DNA of 64,000 nt, from NCBI RefSeq assembly GCF_963855985.1, contig NC_087090.1, positions 15,932,501-15,996,500 on the forward strand. Direction: 5' to 3'. Position numbers and translations under genes: made by a program. Within the stretch, counting starts at the first letter, position 1, and each line of letters opens with the position of its first letter. The DNA is from Ostrinia nubilalis. Lineage: Eukaryota; Arthropoda; Insecta; Lepidoptera; Crambidae. Shown piece by piece: positions 32,783-47,700 of the stretch. Under the pieces are notes generated by a model. It searched no databases. It was not told the DNA's origin and was given only the letters and a program-made list of their open reading frames with translations.

Positions 32783-35700
32783 TCAATCGGGGACTTTGAT
32801 TTCTGCCCAGACGGGGCAGAAGGGGGAGGCAGGGCCGCCCCACGACCAACCCCGGGGTATGGCGAGATGACTAAGCCCCGATTTGACAACCCCCGCGTGG
32901 CCGTTGAAATGGCTCTTTTCTACTACCCCTGGGTGAAGGATCGTCGTCAAACCTGTGTATTGAGCGTCGACTGTTGTAGAGATTTGTTCGTCGAGCAGCG
33001 GTTGGCACGTTCGTAATGCTGTAAACAAAAAAATATCATTAGATTTTTAATTAAGATTACAAATGTCATTCTAATCCTATCAGGATTAATGTTTATCCTG
33101 TTAAAGTCCACAGCTAAGGTGGACCGACGACATCATAAAGGTAGCAGGAAGGCGCTGGACGCAGGCCGCTACCAACCGAGCAACATGGAAAGCATTGGGG
33201 GAGGCCTATGTTCAGCAGTGGACGTCCTATGGCTGGGATGATGATGATAACGTGACCCTAATAATTGAATTGTTTTTATGTAGCATCGCTATAAATAGCG
33301 ACCAGATAGCACTGATTTAAAATACATTTCAGGAAGTACGCGGACAGATGATTCACTATTGAAACAAAAGCATATAGAGTAAAATCTGTACTGCTATAGT
33401 GACCTACAAGCAGTATCAAATACAAAGGTCAACTATATTATTGTAACAGGATTTGGATGGAAAAACGGTTAGTCATGATTAGATGATCCTTTTTGTCATA
33501 TACAGTCATAATGACACGCTGTTTCGGTCAATAGAATTGGCGTGGAAATTCAGAAAACTGACGTCATATCTGTTTACTCTTTATTTTGATATTTTACACA
33601 TAAATACACTGTGCTTAAGTAATTTATCTTTTTCAAAGTCAACCGACTGAATTATTTTGATATTTTACACATACATACAAAGTCCATTTGCGTTATTAAA
33701 CTCGATTGTTATTTGTAACTGGTGTCATAATTAGGGTTGCCAGCATACCTATGCCATTCAGTAGTATTAGTATTCGGTGGTTGAGTTGACGTAAGGAGGT
33801 GTAGGTTTGTCACAAGAAGACCTAAAGTGAGTCTACACCTACTTAATGACGTCATTGCCCAAATGTGTGCCAGAATAATCCCTTTTAAGCTAATGATACG
33901 TATAATGATTACGTATAGTCCACGCGAATATCGTGTCAATTTTGTACATAAGATATGATAAAAATCGTCTGAAATAGATACTAAAGGTCTCTGTGACTAA
34001 CCCAATATTTCATTATGGAATCAAAGATAGGTTCCACTCAAATTACTTAATAGGTCCTTATAAAGTTCAGTGTCATTTTTATATGGTCTTATCTGGTTTT
34101 ACGGTTTTTAATACTAACAAAAAATCTATCCCAATTTTTTTTATGCTAGACAAGTCAGGTATTTGACCGCAATCGCACCTGGTGTTAAGTGAGATGCAGT
34201 CTAGGATGGTACATATCTGCCCTGTAAGTGCCTATTCACTCTCGGCTTGAAAACGCCCGTATTATAGTGTTCAGGAAATACAGCAGCAGGCAGTATTTAC
34301 AATGTAATAAAGCCGTAAGAATTTACTGTCTGAAACTTTGTAATCTCAGTACCGGTTCCAATATCGGTCAAACGGATCACTATTATTCCAGACCGGATTT
34401 CAAAGATAACCGACATTGAGTTGTGATTGAGTCGAAACGATAGCGACACGTTATGCTATCGGGAACTAATCCTATTAGGCAAGATTAATGTATTGATTGT
34501 TGCTAAGAAGTTAAGAACTAATAAAAAGTTATGAAAGAAACGTGTATGCAATTATCGATTTATGGATAGTACACATTGAGCATTTTATTTATTGATTTAG
34601 GTAATTTCATGAAACTTGCATAGCAAATACTGATAAAAGTAGGGCGAGCATAATCAGTAATCGCTGATGACGATACCAGTCTGACTGATCTCCTAATAAG
34701 ACTATCTTAAGGTTGACGGCTTATAAATTAACAGCGATAAAAAAGGTAATATGTAGATTAACAGGCTTGAATTCAGAATCAGACTTTTTCTATGCAATCG
34801 CCTAATTCTTTGCTGCCCTTACAGTATACATTGACCAGGATGGTGACACGTAGCATACTTCTACTTCTTATCGTGTCGACAACAAACCTACACAGTGTCA
34901 GCCCAAAACTCCGCTACAAGAGTGGCGTTGTCAGCAGCATTCATTAAATGCTCCTGAGTGCAGTTGCGTAGCTTACTGTCTCAGCTACAATGTCCACTCA
35001 CCGAGTACATTGTCCCAATCCCGGAATTCCCCCAGGAACACCAGCTGAAGAGCAGCAGTCAGCTCGGCCACCCTCGTTAGACTCTCTCTCATACTCTGTA
35101 CTGTAGCTCCTCTTGCAGTATTGCAGTATACATAACCAGTTTAGTGCCATGTAGCTCACTGTCTTAGCTACGATGTCCACTCACCGAGTACATTGTCCCA
35201 GTCCCGGAACTCCCCCAGGAACACCAGCTGGATGCTGACGGCAGCAGCCAGCTCGGCTACCCTGGAGAGTCGTTCGCACTCCGCCTCGCTGAGGCTGCCT
35301 TCGCAGAATACGTTCACCAGGATGGTCGGCCGTCCGCAGATCAGGAATGCTGGAAAGAGGACAGGAATCAGATTAAGGGTGTTTTCTGTACGAAAATGAA
35401 GCGTATATAGCCAAAAAGTTCATTCTGGGAGTGGGTAGTCAATGCGAAAAAACGCTCAACGGTTGGAATGTGCAGGTGTCAAAATGTCCATACGGACCGG
35501 CTGTAAGTGTGGCAAAAAGTATGAACGTCGAAATGAGCAATGGTTAAAATGATCTGAAGTTAAAATGTCTTCGGGTTTATTTGAACAAGCGTCTTATTGT
35601 ATAATAGCTAACGTGAACACGTGTTTAAATGCATCAAGGTAAAAATGTCCAAAAGAACTTTATTGACTAGACTACAAGAACATTGAACATTTTGACATTT

Positions 35701-38700
35701 AATTTTATTAATTTAATCATGAGCACAATATATCAGTTGATCATTTTATCTATCACACCTTTTGTTGTACTTGTATTTTGTGATGTGTACCATTTGTCAC
35801 TAAACCATTGTAACCATGGTAATAATGTACATTTTGACACTGGGACTTTTTGACGTTCATACTTTTTGCCACACTAACAGCCGGTCCGTATGGACATTTT
35901 GACCAAGCCGTCGCCAAAATAAAAGAAGAAGAAGAAGACATTTTGACACCTGCACATTCCATCCGTTGAGCGTTTTTTCGCATTGACTACCCACTCCCAG
36001 AATGAAAAAGTTGACAGCACAACCTTATTCCAATTTGTAACAAAGACGTGTTGGGTACTTTGTGTGTCACTAATCATTAGTCTGACTTAGTTTGGAACTA
36101 CCTATATGGGCACAGTGTAGCATGTCCACAAGAACAAGCGAGATCCTTTCTTTTCCTTTTTGACATTCTACTCGTTCGTCGTGATTGAAACTAAGCTTGA
36201 ATTGCAATCAAGTTTTAATCGTAATTTAATTACAGGCTCATCTCTTGCGCACGAAAACGAACAGTGCGTTTCACGTATATCTTAAAAACATGGCGTGAAA
36301 GAATGTCGCGCACCCAGACTGTGACAACGCGCATAGTGGTCCGAGGCGCGTAGTGTGCAGTGCTATATTATGCCATCATAAATTGTGACTGTTTTCTTCA
36401 TCACGAAAATAAGTGTTGGTTTGATATTGCTATTATTAGTCAAGGTGCAGCATTGAGTTAATTGAGGAAAGTCATTAAAGAACCTCCATAAACCAGAATA
36501 TATTCTAAAGTTAGGTATTATCTTCAATATTCTAAACAATCATCTATGTGTCAAAATGAAGCAAGTGATGTAACTGAAGTGTAGCGATTTCTGAAAGTTA
36601 AGTCCTTTTTTTACGGGAAAAAATGCGTTGATTCGCATACCTACCCTGCGGAGATAGGGTATGTTTTGTGGGGCTCACCAAGTCAGAAGGACGAGGCATA
36701 CTCACAAAAAAGACCCCGATGCTCCGTCACTCGCCATAATTGCTAAACTGCTAGAGCTAACTCTATCTTGAAATAAGTACTAAATGACTCGATCACGATT
36801 CTTCCACTGTAACTGTCCTTACAGAGAACTACGTAATTTGTATTGCTTGTTATTCGTGTTCTCTTACGTGGAAGTGAGAGGCCAAAAAAGGCAATGATCC
36901 TTACTGCCTTGAAGATCACCTTCCGTTTAAATTAAAATAGCGTTATTGAAACTGCAGACTATATTCGTAGGGTTGTCGACCATATTTGCTCTTTTTTACC
37001 ACACCACAGTTTCAAAACAATACCTACATAATATGGTGCCACTGTGAGGCAGGCTGCATACAACCCTTAAGGACGAAGCACACTTATCAACCCTGAAACG
37101 GATCGTAACAGTATCAACTCGAGGCGGTCAGTATTCTTTGGACGAAACTCCGCACACTTATCCGCGCCGTAACGTAAACGCCTTGCCTCGGTTGACAGCG
37201 CAGCGAAAGTCGATACGATGTTGGTCCCTTTCCGGGTTGACAAGTGTGCTATGACCTTTATACGTATTCTTCTGGCTACTCTGACTTGTTAAATGAAAAG
37301 AAACTCCAGTTATTTTCTATAGTGCGACAAGAAAGACACTGAATAACGCAATTTTCTGACCATTACCTTAGGGACCTTGGAGTTCTGTAACCTATTTATA
37401 GTTCCATTGTCATTTTTGATTGGCCTTTCACGGCACAATAGGATTCTATTCACGTCTCACTTCAGACAAAAGAGAGACCTAATAAAACACTATAACTATA
37501 AACATAACTATGACAAAAATAGATCACCATATTACCTAAGTCTGTCGCCATAACAATAATGTTAACAGCCTGTTGTGTTCCGGCAGTTAGAGGTAAGATA
37601 GCCAGTTCCTCCGTGGTTGAGGATTCCGGGTGAAGCTCGCTTCCACCTTCGGCCTGATCGTCACTTACCATCAGGTGGGATACAGGCCAAGAGCTTCCTC
37701 GTTGTGGATAAAAACAAAAAAAACCGATAGTGCTTGTTTGAAAAACTAAAATTTTTTGATTTTGTTTTCAAGGGCATATAATAGTAATTTTAAGGGTTTC
37801 GTAAAAAAAGATATTTTACTTAAGGTTGTTTCATTTTCAATCATCATAATCTAAAATTTTAACCTAAACCATCATAAAATAAATGAAAGCTGGAAGAACC
37901 TAGATGCGGCCAGCGCAGGACTAGTTGTTTTGAAAATACCCCTGGGGGTGAACTTTGTCTAACTTTTGAAACTAAACGGAAACGTAACGCGTACGTTGTC
38001 GTTTTCAAACGATTTACAATCTGTGACTGTGATACACCACGACACGACGATTATTAAATCAATACCCTGACGCCTGTCTGAATGAGATCCAATTGTGGCA
38101 ATAAAAGAGTACCTACATTTAACTGCCACAAAAAACTCGTGCTCGACAACCTTATCAGAGGTGACCTTTCAATGACAATTGCAGAGATTGGGCCAATTAA
38201 TTCTGGCCCCTGTGCCGTTGCAATAAAGTCGCTGCATCGCAGGTCCCCGGCACTTGTAGGGGCAAGCGCGAATTTGCATAATTGTCGCAGAGTGGCCCCA
38301 TTGTGGCGAGTGGACGCGCTATAGATGGAGCCGTCTTTACTTTTATTCATAGGCCAATGGCTACAGTCAGCGTCAAATACACTCGGCATCAAATAAATCG
38401 CACCTCCCGCAACAAGCACTTCTCAAACGTATGCATCCCCACTTCCCACCAAAATTGGTTGCATTTGAAAGCCTAGTTCTAAACTTCATTTCATCAAAGG
38501 AAAAGTTTTTACCCCAAAAATGTGTTTGAAGAAGGATCCAGAGTCACTTCTTCAAAAAATAGGTAGTTACGCTTGAGCCAAATTTTATGGCTATAAAACT
38601 GTTAAATTGGGATTAATTGCTATCCATCTGTTAAAAAGGACACGTAATATCACTATTTGGTTTTATAACCACAAAAATTGGTCTAATTGATCCCAGAGGT

Positions 38701-41700
38701 GAGCCCAAAGTGAGGTCTATTTTCAAGTCACATTTACGGTATAATGTTAATCATTTATTAAGAAATTAAATGTGTTTTTCTTTAAGGATATTTATTGGCC
38801 TTTCAAATAACACCAATATTGTTGGGGCACCATGATTGTGTCAGAAGAATTGATAACACAACCTTATTCCGATTGTAACAAAGACGTGTTGCGAACTTTT
38901 TGACTACTTGTGTCACGAACTATATGACGCCGACTATGCTTTAGCCATTTCATGAATAAGGTTTGACGAAAATTTAATGGAACATTGGCTCCATTCTCAA
39001 AATTATTTAATTTCTATTCATATTACCCTTCATTGTGGTGGGCGAATGGACGCGCTATACATAGAGCCGCTCTGACTGAAATATTCATAGTCTTATGAAG
39101 CACTTTAGTCATTTCATGAATAAGGTTTGACGAAAATCTGAAGGAACAGACTCGATTTTGAACATTATTTCAAAGACATTTCATTTCCATTAGCCTTCAA
39201 TATGGCGGACGAGTGGATACGCCATAGATAGTCATTTTTAATTTTACTGCCCACGTATGCAAACATAGGCTTAGTCTTAAGCTGTCGCGGGCCGAATTGA
39301 TGGCACTGGAGGGCCAGATATGGCCCGCGGGCCGTAGTTTGGAGACCCCTGGTCTATTGGATAAGATACTTTAACTATTTCATGAACAAGATACATAAAC
39401 ACTTTATTGTACACCGCACACAAAACAAACAAGATAAGAAATACACAAAAGAGACGGAACAATTTAGGCGGTCTTATCGCTATAAAAAAAAGCGATCTTT
39501 TCCAGACAACCTTTCCAGAAGATAGTATTTTAAAATAAGTAAAAGAGAAAGCGGTAAACAATAAATAAAGTGCAAAATTAGAGTACTTGGTGTCAATGTT
39601 ATTCAGCTTTGTTTTTCAAATTGCTGGTTTCATTGGGGCAGACTAAACTTAGATAAGTCGCCTTCAGAGTCAGACATGTCTAGACGGCTGATTAATTGAC
39701 TTGGGTGACGGTTCCGAGTTTAGTCGCGATATTGCAAACTTAAATCAACGATGGATTGGTGTGGTATCTGTTAATACTTAAGGGAAGCGAAAAAAGGAAA
39801 GCAAATGCGTTCCTATATGGTTTGCTAGCTTTTGCCCGCGGCTTCGCCCGCGTGAAATTTTGTCTGTCACAGAAAAACTTTATCGCGCGCGTCCCTGTTT
39901 CAAAAACCGCGATAAAAACTATCCTATGTCCTTTCCCGGGACTCAAACTATCTCTATGCCAAATTTCATCAAAATCGGTTCAGTGGTTTAGGCGTGACAG
40001 CAAGTCAGACAGACAGAGTTACTTTCGCATTTATAATATTAGTAGGATGTGATGGTAATCAATAAATCTCAAATCTGTACTATCACATTATAGCGAATGC
40101 ATGTCCCTCCTTTTACCTTATCATCTGATTCTAAACATCAACAGTGCATCCACAGGAAATTCTTAGCAAAAATAAAATCAAACAAATCAATTTGTTTACC
40201 TTTTGCAGGTAAGTATGCTATTTCTGAGCTCATATGTGGGCGGATTTACATTTTTATTTAGTGATTCATGTGCATTGTTAACGTGCATTAACAATTTGGA
40301 AACTACAATACAATGGCGTAAAAAAAAAGTTAAAAACAATTACATTACTTGGCAAGTTTTTTGGAATCAAATGCCCGTTTTCACCATCAATCCCTACTTA
40401 ATTTTTAAGTGACCCCTATGGTAATACATAACAGGCATTTTGTTCTCCTAGGGGCCACTTAAAAATTAGGGATTAATGGTAAAAACGGGCACAAGTATCT
40501 TATTGGGTCTCTTATGTATTAGGAAGTCAGCTCTATAAAGTGAGGGGGACTATAAATAATACGGAAATATTCCCACTTCCCACCTCCAGTTGCAACTCGT
40601 CAGCAGGATCTACAGTTTGACCAAGGCCAAGTTTGTCCCAGAGGAAACGTAAACTATCATTAAACCCGCAATAAAATAATGAGTAACAATTTTACATTGT
40701 AACAATTTTTAGGCCAGGTGGAAGGCAAGAGAGCACAAAGGCTACTGAGTCCTCCATGGTCCAGTGTACTCGCGACGCCTCTAACCGTCAGACATGGAAG
40801 CACATCGCCAGGAGAGCTACCCTCGGAGATGATATATTCGCACACCCCACCGTATACCTCGTCAGCGCAACCACGACCACTCTGACAAGAGTGCCCGACT
40901 AAGAAGAAGAACAATTTTTAACAATAAGTGACAATACTAGATGCATGCGTGCGTGAATATTGTTCATACACGCACGATGCGAGCAAGCTGCGTTCAGTTT
41001 GACCCGATCGCAGACCGCAGAAGGCATAGTGCGTGGCAAATCCTTAGTGTTTCTACTTCACCTAACACATTTCTTCTTTCTTGTCCCGTTAATGAAAACT
41101 AACATAAAATATTCAGAAAACCCATAATTATTAAAGCAAATACATTTCCCATTGTTGCCAGCGTTTGAATAATTAAACAGATAGCAACTTCAATCCTTTA
41201 TTATCGTCATTAACCGGAACAAAGTGCGACAAGCAAGGACGTTCCTTATCCATTCGATTTCAGACTCTAATACCTATAGCTTAGGAACAAATTTTAGAGC
41301 TAAACGATATTTAAAATTATACTGTTTGTTTGTGTAGAATCTAGAATCTAAGTGGAAATGAGTCAGTCATTAAACAAAACAATGCACTTCTCAATAATTG
41401 AGCTGTCTAGCAAATATTGAATCGTTATTCTGAAATCCGTATTCAGAAATGAAATGAAATCTAGTTATCTCCTATTATCTAGAATCCAATTGTCTATATT
41501 CTTGAAATATTGAATCTTGGGTCATTTCAGACACGAGATTCTTTTAAGTCTTACATTTTATGTAACACGTTGCTTTATAACCACCATTTGAAGCAATAAA
41601 GTTATTCAGTCACATTCTAACATTCCTATTGGTCAAGAGGTAATTTGGACAATCTACAAATGATTAGTACTTATAATAATCTCTATTTGCAAAGGAAACT

Positions 41701-44700
41701 TGCTAGAAATTAGATATTTGATAAAATGTAAAAATCTAATCAAAATAGCCCCGACTGGGCTTCGAACCCACAACTGCAAGATTTTAGACTAAGAAGCCGA
41801 TTTAACCCTTAACCACTGACGTACGTACGTGGTACGTCGGTCAAACGGTTTTTCGTTCAAAACTTCATTTTGTGCGGAAATTTTTGCGTGTCCTTTTTGA
41901 TAGTTTCCTAGTGGCAAGAGATGTATGTGCTACAGGAAAAATAGATGGGTAGCACGTCCCTAAGTAGAAGAGCTAGACCACCCGACGTATGTGGTACGTA
42001 ACGTCAGTGTTATTGTAACTTTTTCAACATCGCTTTTGTATGTTGGTCCATAGATAAAATTAATTGTTAGCAGTCTAATTTATTTACTTAGCCGTCTATA
42101 CAGTGTGAGTCACGTTAAAGTGTACATATCAAAATAGATGAAACTAGAACTATTTTTATCGACAAAAAAGAGGTCAAAAAATTTTTGAGATTTTTTTTTA
42201 ATTTTTTATAGAATTTTTTTTCTTCCAATTACTTATTGTAAAGAAAACGTAATAACTTTTAAACTAAGCGGTATATCCTGATAAAATAAAAACAGTAATA
42301 ATGCTAAATAACAGGCAATACTAAAAAAATACATAAAATACACAAAAAATGCCAACAAATAATAAAAAATGATACTTTTGGAAAAAAATCTGCATTTAAA
42401 TTCGTGTTTTTTTGGTTATTTGATAAATTTCTCCAAAAAATGCCCCTATAACCGGAGGTTTTTATTACTTTGTATTATTCCCTATCGTATTATCTTTGTA
42501 AAACCAAAAATCGCATGTCTCTATCCCTATCACAACGTTTGCAATGATCGTTTGAACTAAGCCTCTCCGGGCGCGCCATTCAACGCTTCGTTAACAAAGA
42601 AACTGAAAATGGCTCTAGATTTGTAATTTTGATAAAGACAAGTTAGATTTCAAATAAAAACAAAAGATTTCAAAGTAAAATAAGCATTTTAGTTAAAATT
42701 AAAATTGTCTTTACCTGTAGCGGAGAATAATGTTGTGGCAGGCCTTTGTTCAAACGATCATAGCAAATGTTGTGATAGAGATAGAGACATACGATTTTTG
42801 GTTTTACAAAGATAATACGATAGAGAATGTTACAAAGTAATAAAAACCTCCGGTTATATGGGCATTTTTTGGAGAAATTTATCAAATAACAAAAAAAACA
42901 CGAATTTAACACTTAAGGACTCGCTAATGGGTCTAACGGACCCAGTTCTTCAATATTTGTGTAATAACTTTTAAAGTTTGACGTTTGCGATGTTGTCGCT
43001 CTTTTTACCTTTCCACGACATTGTAGCACAGCCAATAGCGGTCATAATCGCCCACTGCATGTGATTGCTACAGACGAAAAATGTGTTTTTGAGTCCACTG
43101 GACCCGGTAAACAAAGTGAATTTTTTAAAGTTCTATACAAATTTCTCATTAATTGTTTATTGGTATAAGTAGGCAAATCATAGTAGTTTACTAAAATAAA
43201 CAAGGTATTTTTTTAAATACTTAAGAGCGTTTACGCGAAGCGCGGCGTTTCAAGGGGCATCATTGGAAATGATTCGCGCGCGGCGTTATTTAATAGTTTT
43301 CAAATGTTTATAGCAAAACAATAACAATGAATTAAATATCGTTTCAAAGTAAATATTTTAAAGAAGATGTTGTTTTATTATATTAAGCTATTTTTATGTT
43401 GAATAAAGGAAGAATATTGGTGAAAAAATCACTTTGATTTTTGGGTATTTCACGTTCTTTTAATTTGTGATTTCTTATTGTAAAATGCTTAAATCTAAAA
43501 ATTTTCTCAGATAACTATTTGCCCAAGGATCTATGCTATAGGATATAAATGTTTGTTAAATCGTTTTCACAGTATTTTTATAAAAATTTCAGCTTGTAAA
43601 CTGACGCTAAAGTGGAAATTTACAAAACCTGTGTGGACTTATCTTGATAGAATTCTTAAATACTAAACTAATCGCAATATTTTCTCAATTAACTATTTAG
43701 ACGACGAAATTGCCTAACTATTTATGCCTATAACATATTTGTAGTATTACTGGTTAATGATTGTAACGAGTTGAAAAAGTACTGTTTTTGCGCCAAACGG
43801 CGTAAACGCTCTTAATTACAAAAATTTTCAAAAATAACCTCATTTTGCCAAAAAACCTTCAATTTTTTAAATAAGTTGTTATTTTAGAAAAACGCAATAA
43901 ATATGACTATTTGGTTTATTATTTTGTCTTTGTTTATATCATATTATCCTTCCAATAAAGTAGTTTTCACTTTTATTAAGAGTTTTTGAAAAATACATAG
44001 GATTTTATATACTGGGTCCAGCGCACCCGGTAGCGAGTATGAATGTTACAAATTAAGGCGCGAGTCCTCAAGTGTTAAAAGCAGATTTTTTTCAAAAAGT
44101 ATCATTTTTTATTATTTGTTGGCATTTTTTGTGTATTTTATGTATTTTTTTAGTATCGCCTGTTATTTAGCATTATTACTGTTTTTATTTTATCAGGATA
44201 TACCGCTTAGTTTAAAAGTTATTACGTTTTCTTTACAATAAGTAATTGGGAGAAAAAAAATTCTATAAAAAATTAAAAAAAAATCTCAAAAAATTTTTGA
44301 CCTCTTTTTTGTCGATAAAGATAGGTCTAGTTTCATCTATTTTCATATGTACACTTTAACGTGACTCACACTGTATATAAAAAACTTTATTTACGAAAAA
44401 AAATATTACAAATGACGAAGAAATTAGCAAAAAATCCAGTGGATGAAAATTTTTATATTAGTTGCGGTTTTCGAGGACAATCATCATGATGGTGAAGGAG
44501 CTTTAGTTCGTGGCTTTGGATTTGACTTCTTCTGACAATTGTTTACCATATTTTCATATTTCCTAGCTAGTTTGAAGCACGGCAAACTGGTGACCAGGTC
44601 ATCAAACAAAGAAAGACTATAGAAAATAGCCTTCCTAAATGAACTGTATTAAAAAGTGACTTAATTTGTGAATTATTGCTATTGTGATTTTTTCCTGATT

Positions 44701-47700
44701 AAAACTGTTATTATTCTTAAATATGGCCAAAATAGAAGTTCCTAGTATGATCGAATATTTATGTGTTGATTTTTAAAAAATGCCTGTCTAACTTTTATTA
44801 CATCTGGAGGATTTCACCAATATCATACTATTCTATTAATGTTACTATGTTGTTTTTACTATCACTGTTTAATATAAACATGTGTAAATAATTTAAATTC
44901 AAATTTCACCAAAGTTACACTCTATTGATACATCAGAAGGTTTTCAAAGTTACGTACGTATGCCGTACGTACGTCAGTGTTAGTGTAACAAAATGACACG
45001 TCAGTGGTTAAGGGTTAATAATTAGAACTGATATGATAAGATAGAATAGAAATTCACATAATTCAGAGAAAATGAATGAACAGGTGGTTGATACGAGTAT
45101 TAGGTAATTTCTAAGATATTTTTAAATTTCAATGGGGCATCCACTGCCAACATTCAGGCGAGAATAGAAGTATGATCTAATGAGTATTGATTCATAAAAA
45201 TACATACATTTTATAATGTATTCTTAGCACAAAAATCTAGCGCTAAAACGTTCTGAATTACTTCTACTATCTAAGAATTTCGAGTAGCTGCCTTTAAGTA
45301 TTGAAACCATATGATTGTATTGAATACTGACATTGTTATGATTTATTTTATGTATATGGACCACCTCGTGTGTATTCTATTCTGGCTCTAATTGCTATAA
45401 CAATAAGACCATGCATTCAAAACAAAGTTTTCCAAACACATATTGGATTATGGAACAGTATACTCAAATAAGAGGACATAAGGTTGAAATTTTAGAAGCA
45501 GTGAGGTAATCAATTCACAGTATGCGAATTGAGTCAATTATGTATGAGTGTGTATGATTTCGAATTGTTTTTCATTAGCAAGGACCGAGTTCGATTTACA
45601 ACTCATTAGAATATTATTATCTTGCACTCTAGAATGTTAATTGGGGTGTGTGACTTCTTTCTGGAGATAAATTACCTGATTGAGACAGAGAAACAAAAGA
45701 AAAATAGAGAAAAGAATGAGACAAAAAGTTACAAAAAGGAAAGGGGAGAGTCCACCGATCGAACACACTTTATTTTATTGCCAAACCATCACGAACGTGT
45801 AACGTGTGTACGGTGTGTAATGTTTTCCTAAAGTGATGGTAGTATTTGGGACGTGTATAAGTGCTCTGAAAAGTCTGATAAGGGCCTAAATACAAATAAA
45901 GAATGTGATTTTTTTTCTAAAGTTTAAACCTGTCGGCTACTGACCACAATACCCCCTACCTACTTACTTCATCATTTCAGCCACAAGACATCTACTGCTG
46001 AAGGACAATAACTTTTGAATTACTTCACAAAATGTCTAGATAACGTTCAATAGCTGCATGCTTGCTAGGAAGTGCTGAATTTAAAACCGCCAAGGTTTAT
46101 TCGTTTAAAATAACATGACACAACATGTTCTTACTTCTGGTTTCAGTTCCGATAAAACTGTTGTTTAAATAAAGGTCAGGAATTACACATTAAATGTGTT
46201 TCATTTCTTAGTGCAATAAACTTAGTTGAGTTGATTACAAAATTGTATCGATTCGGTGTTTTCACTATTTACCAATAACATACGAATTGCCCAATCATCA
46301 TGAAAAACAACACGAAAAACCCTTACAACATAATACAGAAACAAATCAATATACCTAAAGAATATACTGCACAGTACAGCGAAGGTAACTTTACAGCAAT
46401 AACAAACGTATTACAATGCGATTGAAACCATTATTCCATGAAACAATACCGTGTTATGTAACGTGGCCTGAAAACAGGCAGGTACTAACACGTGTACCAT
46501 AATTGAAGTTTATTTGGTGGGTGCAGTAGTACCGGGCGTAATGTGGACTAAATACGCGGGTAAAGCCGTCTTCGTTTCGTTTCAGCCGAATGACGTCCAC
46601 TGCTGGCCAAAGGCCTCCCCCAAGGATTTCTACAACGACCGGTCCTGAGCCGCCCGTATATCCAGGCACCTCCCGCGATCTTCAACAGATCGTCGGTTCA
46701 CCTAGTGGGGGCCGTCTAAGAGAAGATATATTTTTAAACCAGGCAGGTTAATTAAAGAATTTTAATCACTCAGGTCAGGTCAGCACAAAGATTTCTCAAG
46801 AGGAAGTCTCACAAAATTGTTATTGGACGGTTAGAAAGAAGTAAAGCCGGGTCTCCAGTGCGTGTTTTGCTCTACAGTCTACACAATCAATAAATAATAT
46901 TGAAACAGGAGAAGTTTGAAGTTAGGGGATCGACTTCTCTCCATTGAAAAGTGGATTGATTTGACAGACGACAACCAAAGGTACAATAAATTTTAAGAAA
47001 AGGTACACCATGGACATCTACTCCACTCTTATGGTATAGAACCTGCTATATTGCATGTCCATTGTGGATATTCAGCCAGTTACAACCAAACCAAGTGTGG
47101 TTTCGACCGCGCGGTCACTGAGCATTGGTAATTTGATTAATTGGCTGTATGTCTTTATGTAGATTGTAATACGACATTAATGTTTTAAAAGCTTTTCTAG
47201 AAGGAAATTCCTTAATTGTTATGACGACTTGGTACATAGCTTATTTAAATCCTCTTTAGTATGATCTGTTATCATCATTGGAGCAAAACAATGATGGGTT
47301 TTCCCTGGTTATAAAATAATATGTCTTTTTGACGGCTGCGTAGCTCGATAGTTTGGTCACCAAACTGTAACATCGGTTGCGGATTCGAATCGTGCCTTAG
47401 AGCCAGTGTCAGTCGGCTCTGACCAGCCCAAATATCTACATGTGTGTGATATGTATCATGTCATTAATTTGTCGCCATTCTGCCTCATTTGAAGCTAGCA
47501 CCTAAGTGGTGTTGTTGACAATAACCTTTGCAGCTACGCATTTACGACCGGCTGCGTCGATTTTGCACGAATTATTTTTGCTTTAACCGCGCGTTATAAC
47601 GCATTCTTTACAGATTAGCTCAAAACAATCACGGTTAATTTCGATTACTGGAGTTTTTGCCTCTAAATACCTGCAGTTATTTGAACGACAAAACTATGTA

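Larger units (their letters stand above)
42101..44373. mobile_element. Element B: long-palindrome element nested in A
   Basis: Ends CAGTGTGAGTCACGTTAAAG and its inverse, flanked by TA (possibly TATA), as in Tc1/mariner-type transposons. With element C removed, B is about 1.1 kb and almost a perfect hairpin. Its left arm runs from 42101 to about 42545. The right arm runs from about 42735 to 42905 and continues at 44079-44373, with a short unique loop. The arms share about 450 bp. No coding capacity beyond short chance frames. Confidence 0.85.
41806..45014. mobile_element. Element A: TTAA-flanked piggyBac-like MITE hosting three nested insertions
   Basis: Inverted ends CCCTTAACCACTGACGT, both complete, flanked by TTAA (41802-41805 and 45015-45018). 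TTAA duplication with CCC..GGG ends is the piggyBac-superfamily pattern. Near both ends lie palindromic ACGTACGTACG-type words, perhaps transposase-binding repeats. Excluding nested element B it would be about 0.94 kb, with no intact transposase. It lies in EEPD1 intron 4. Confidence 0.85.

Noticed and set aside
38054..38419. 121-codon minus-strand frame
   Set aside because: No recognisable motifs, no splice partners, lies in an intron with repeated words; likely chance.
45622..45831. Lysine-rich 69-codon frame
   Set aside because: Low-complexity A-rich DNA in an intron; nothing supports translation.
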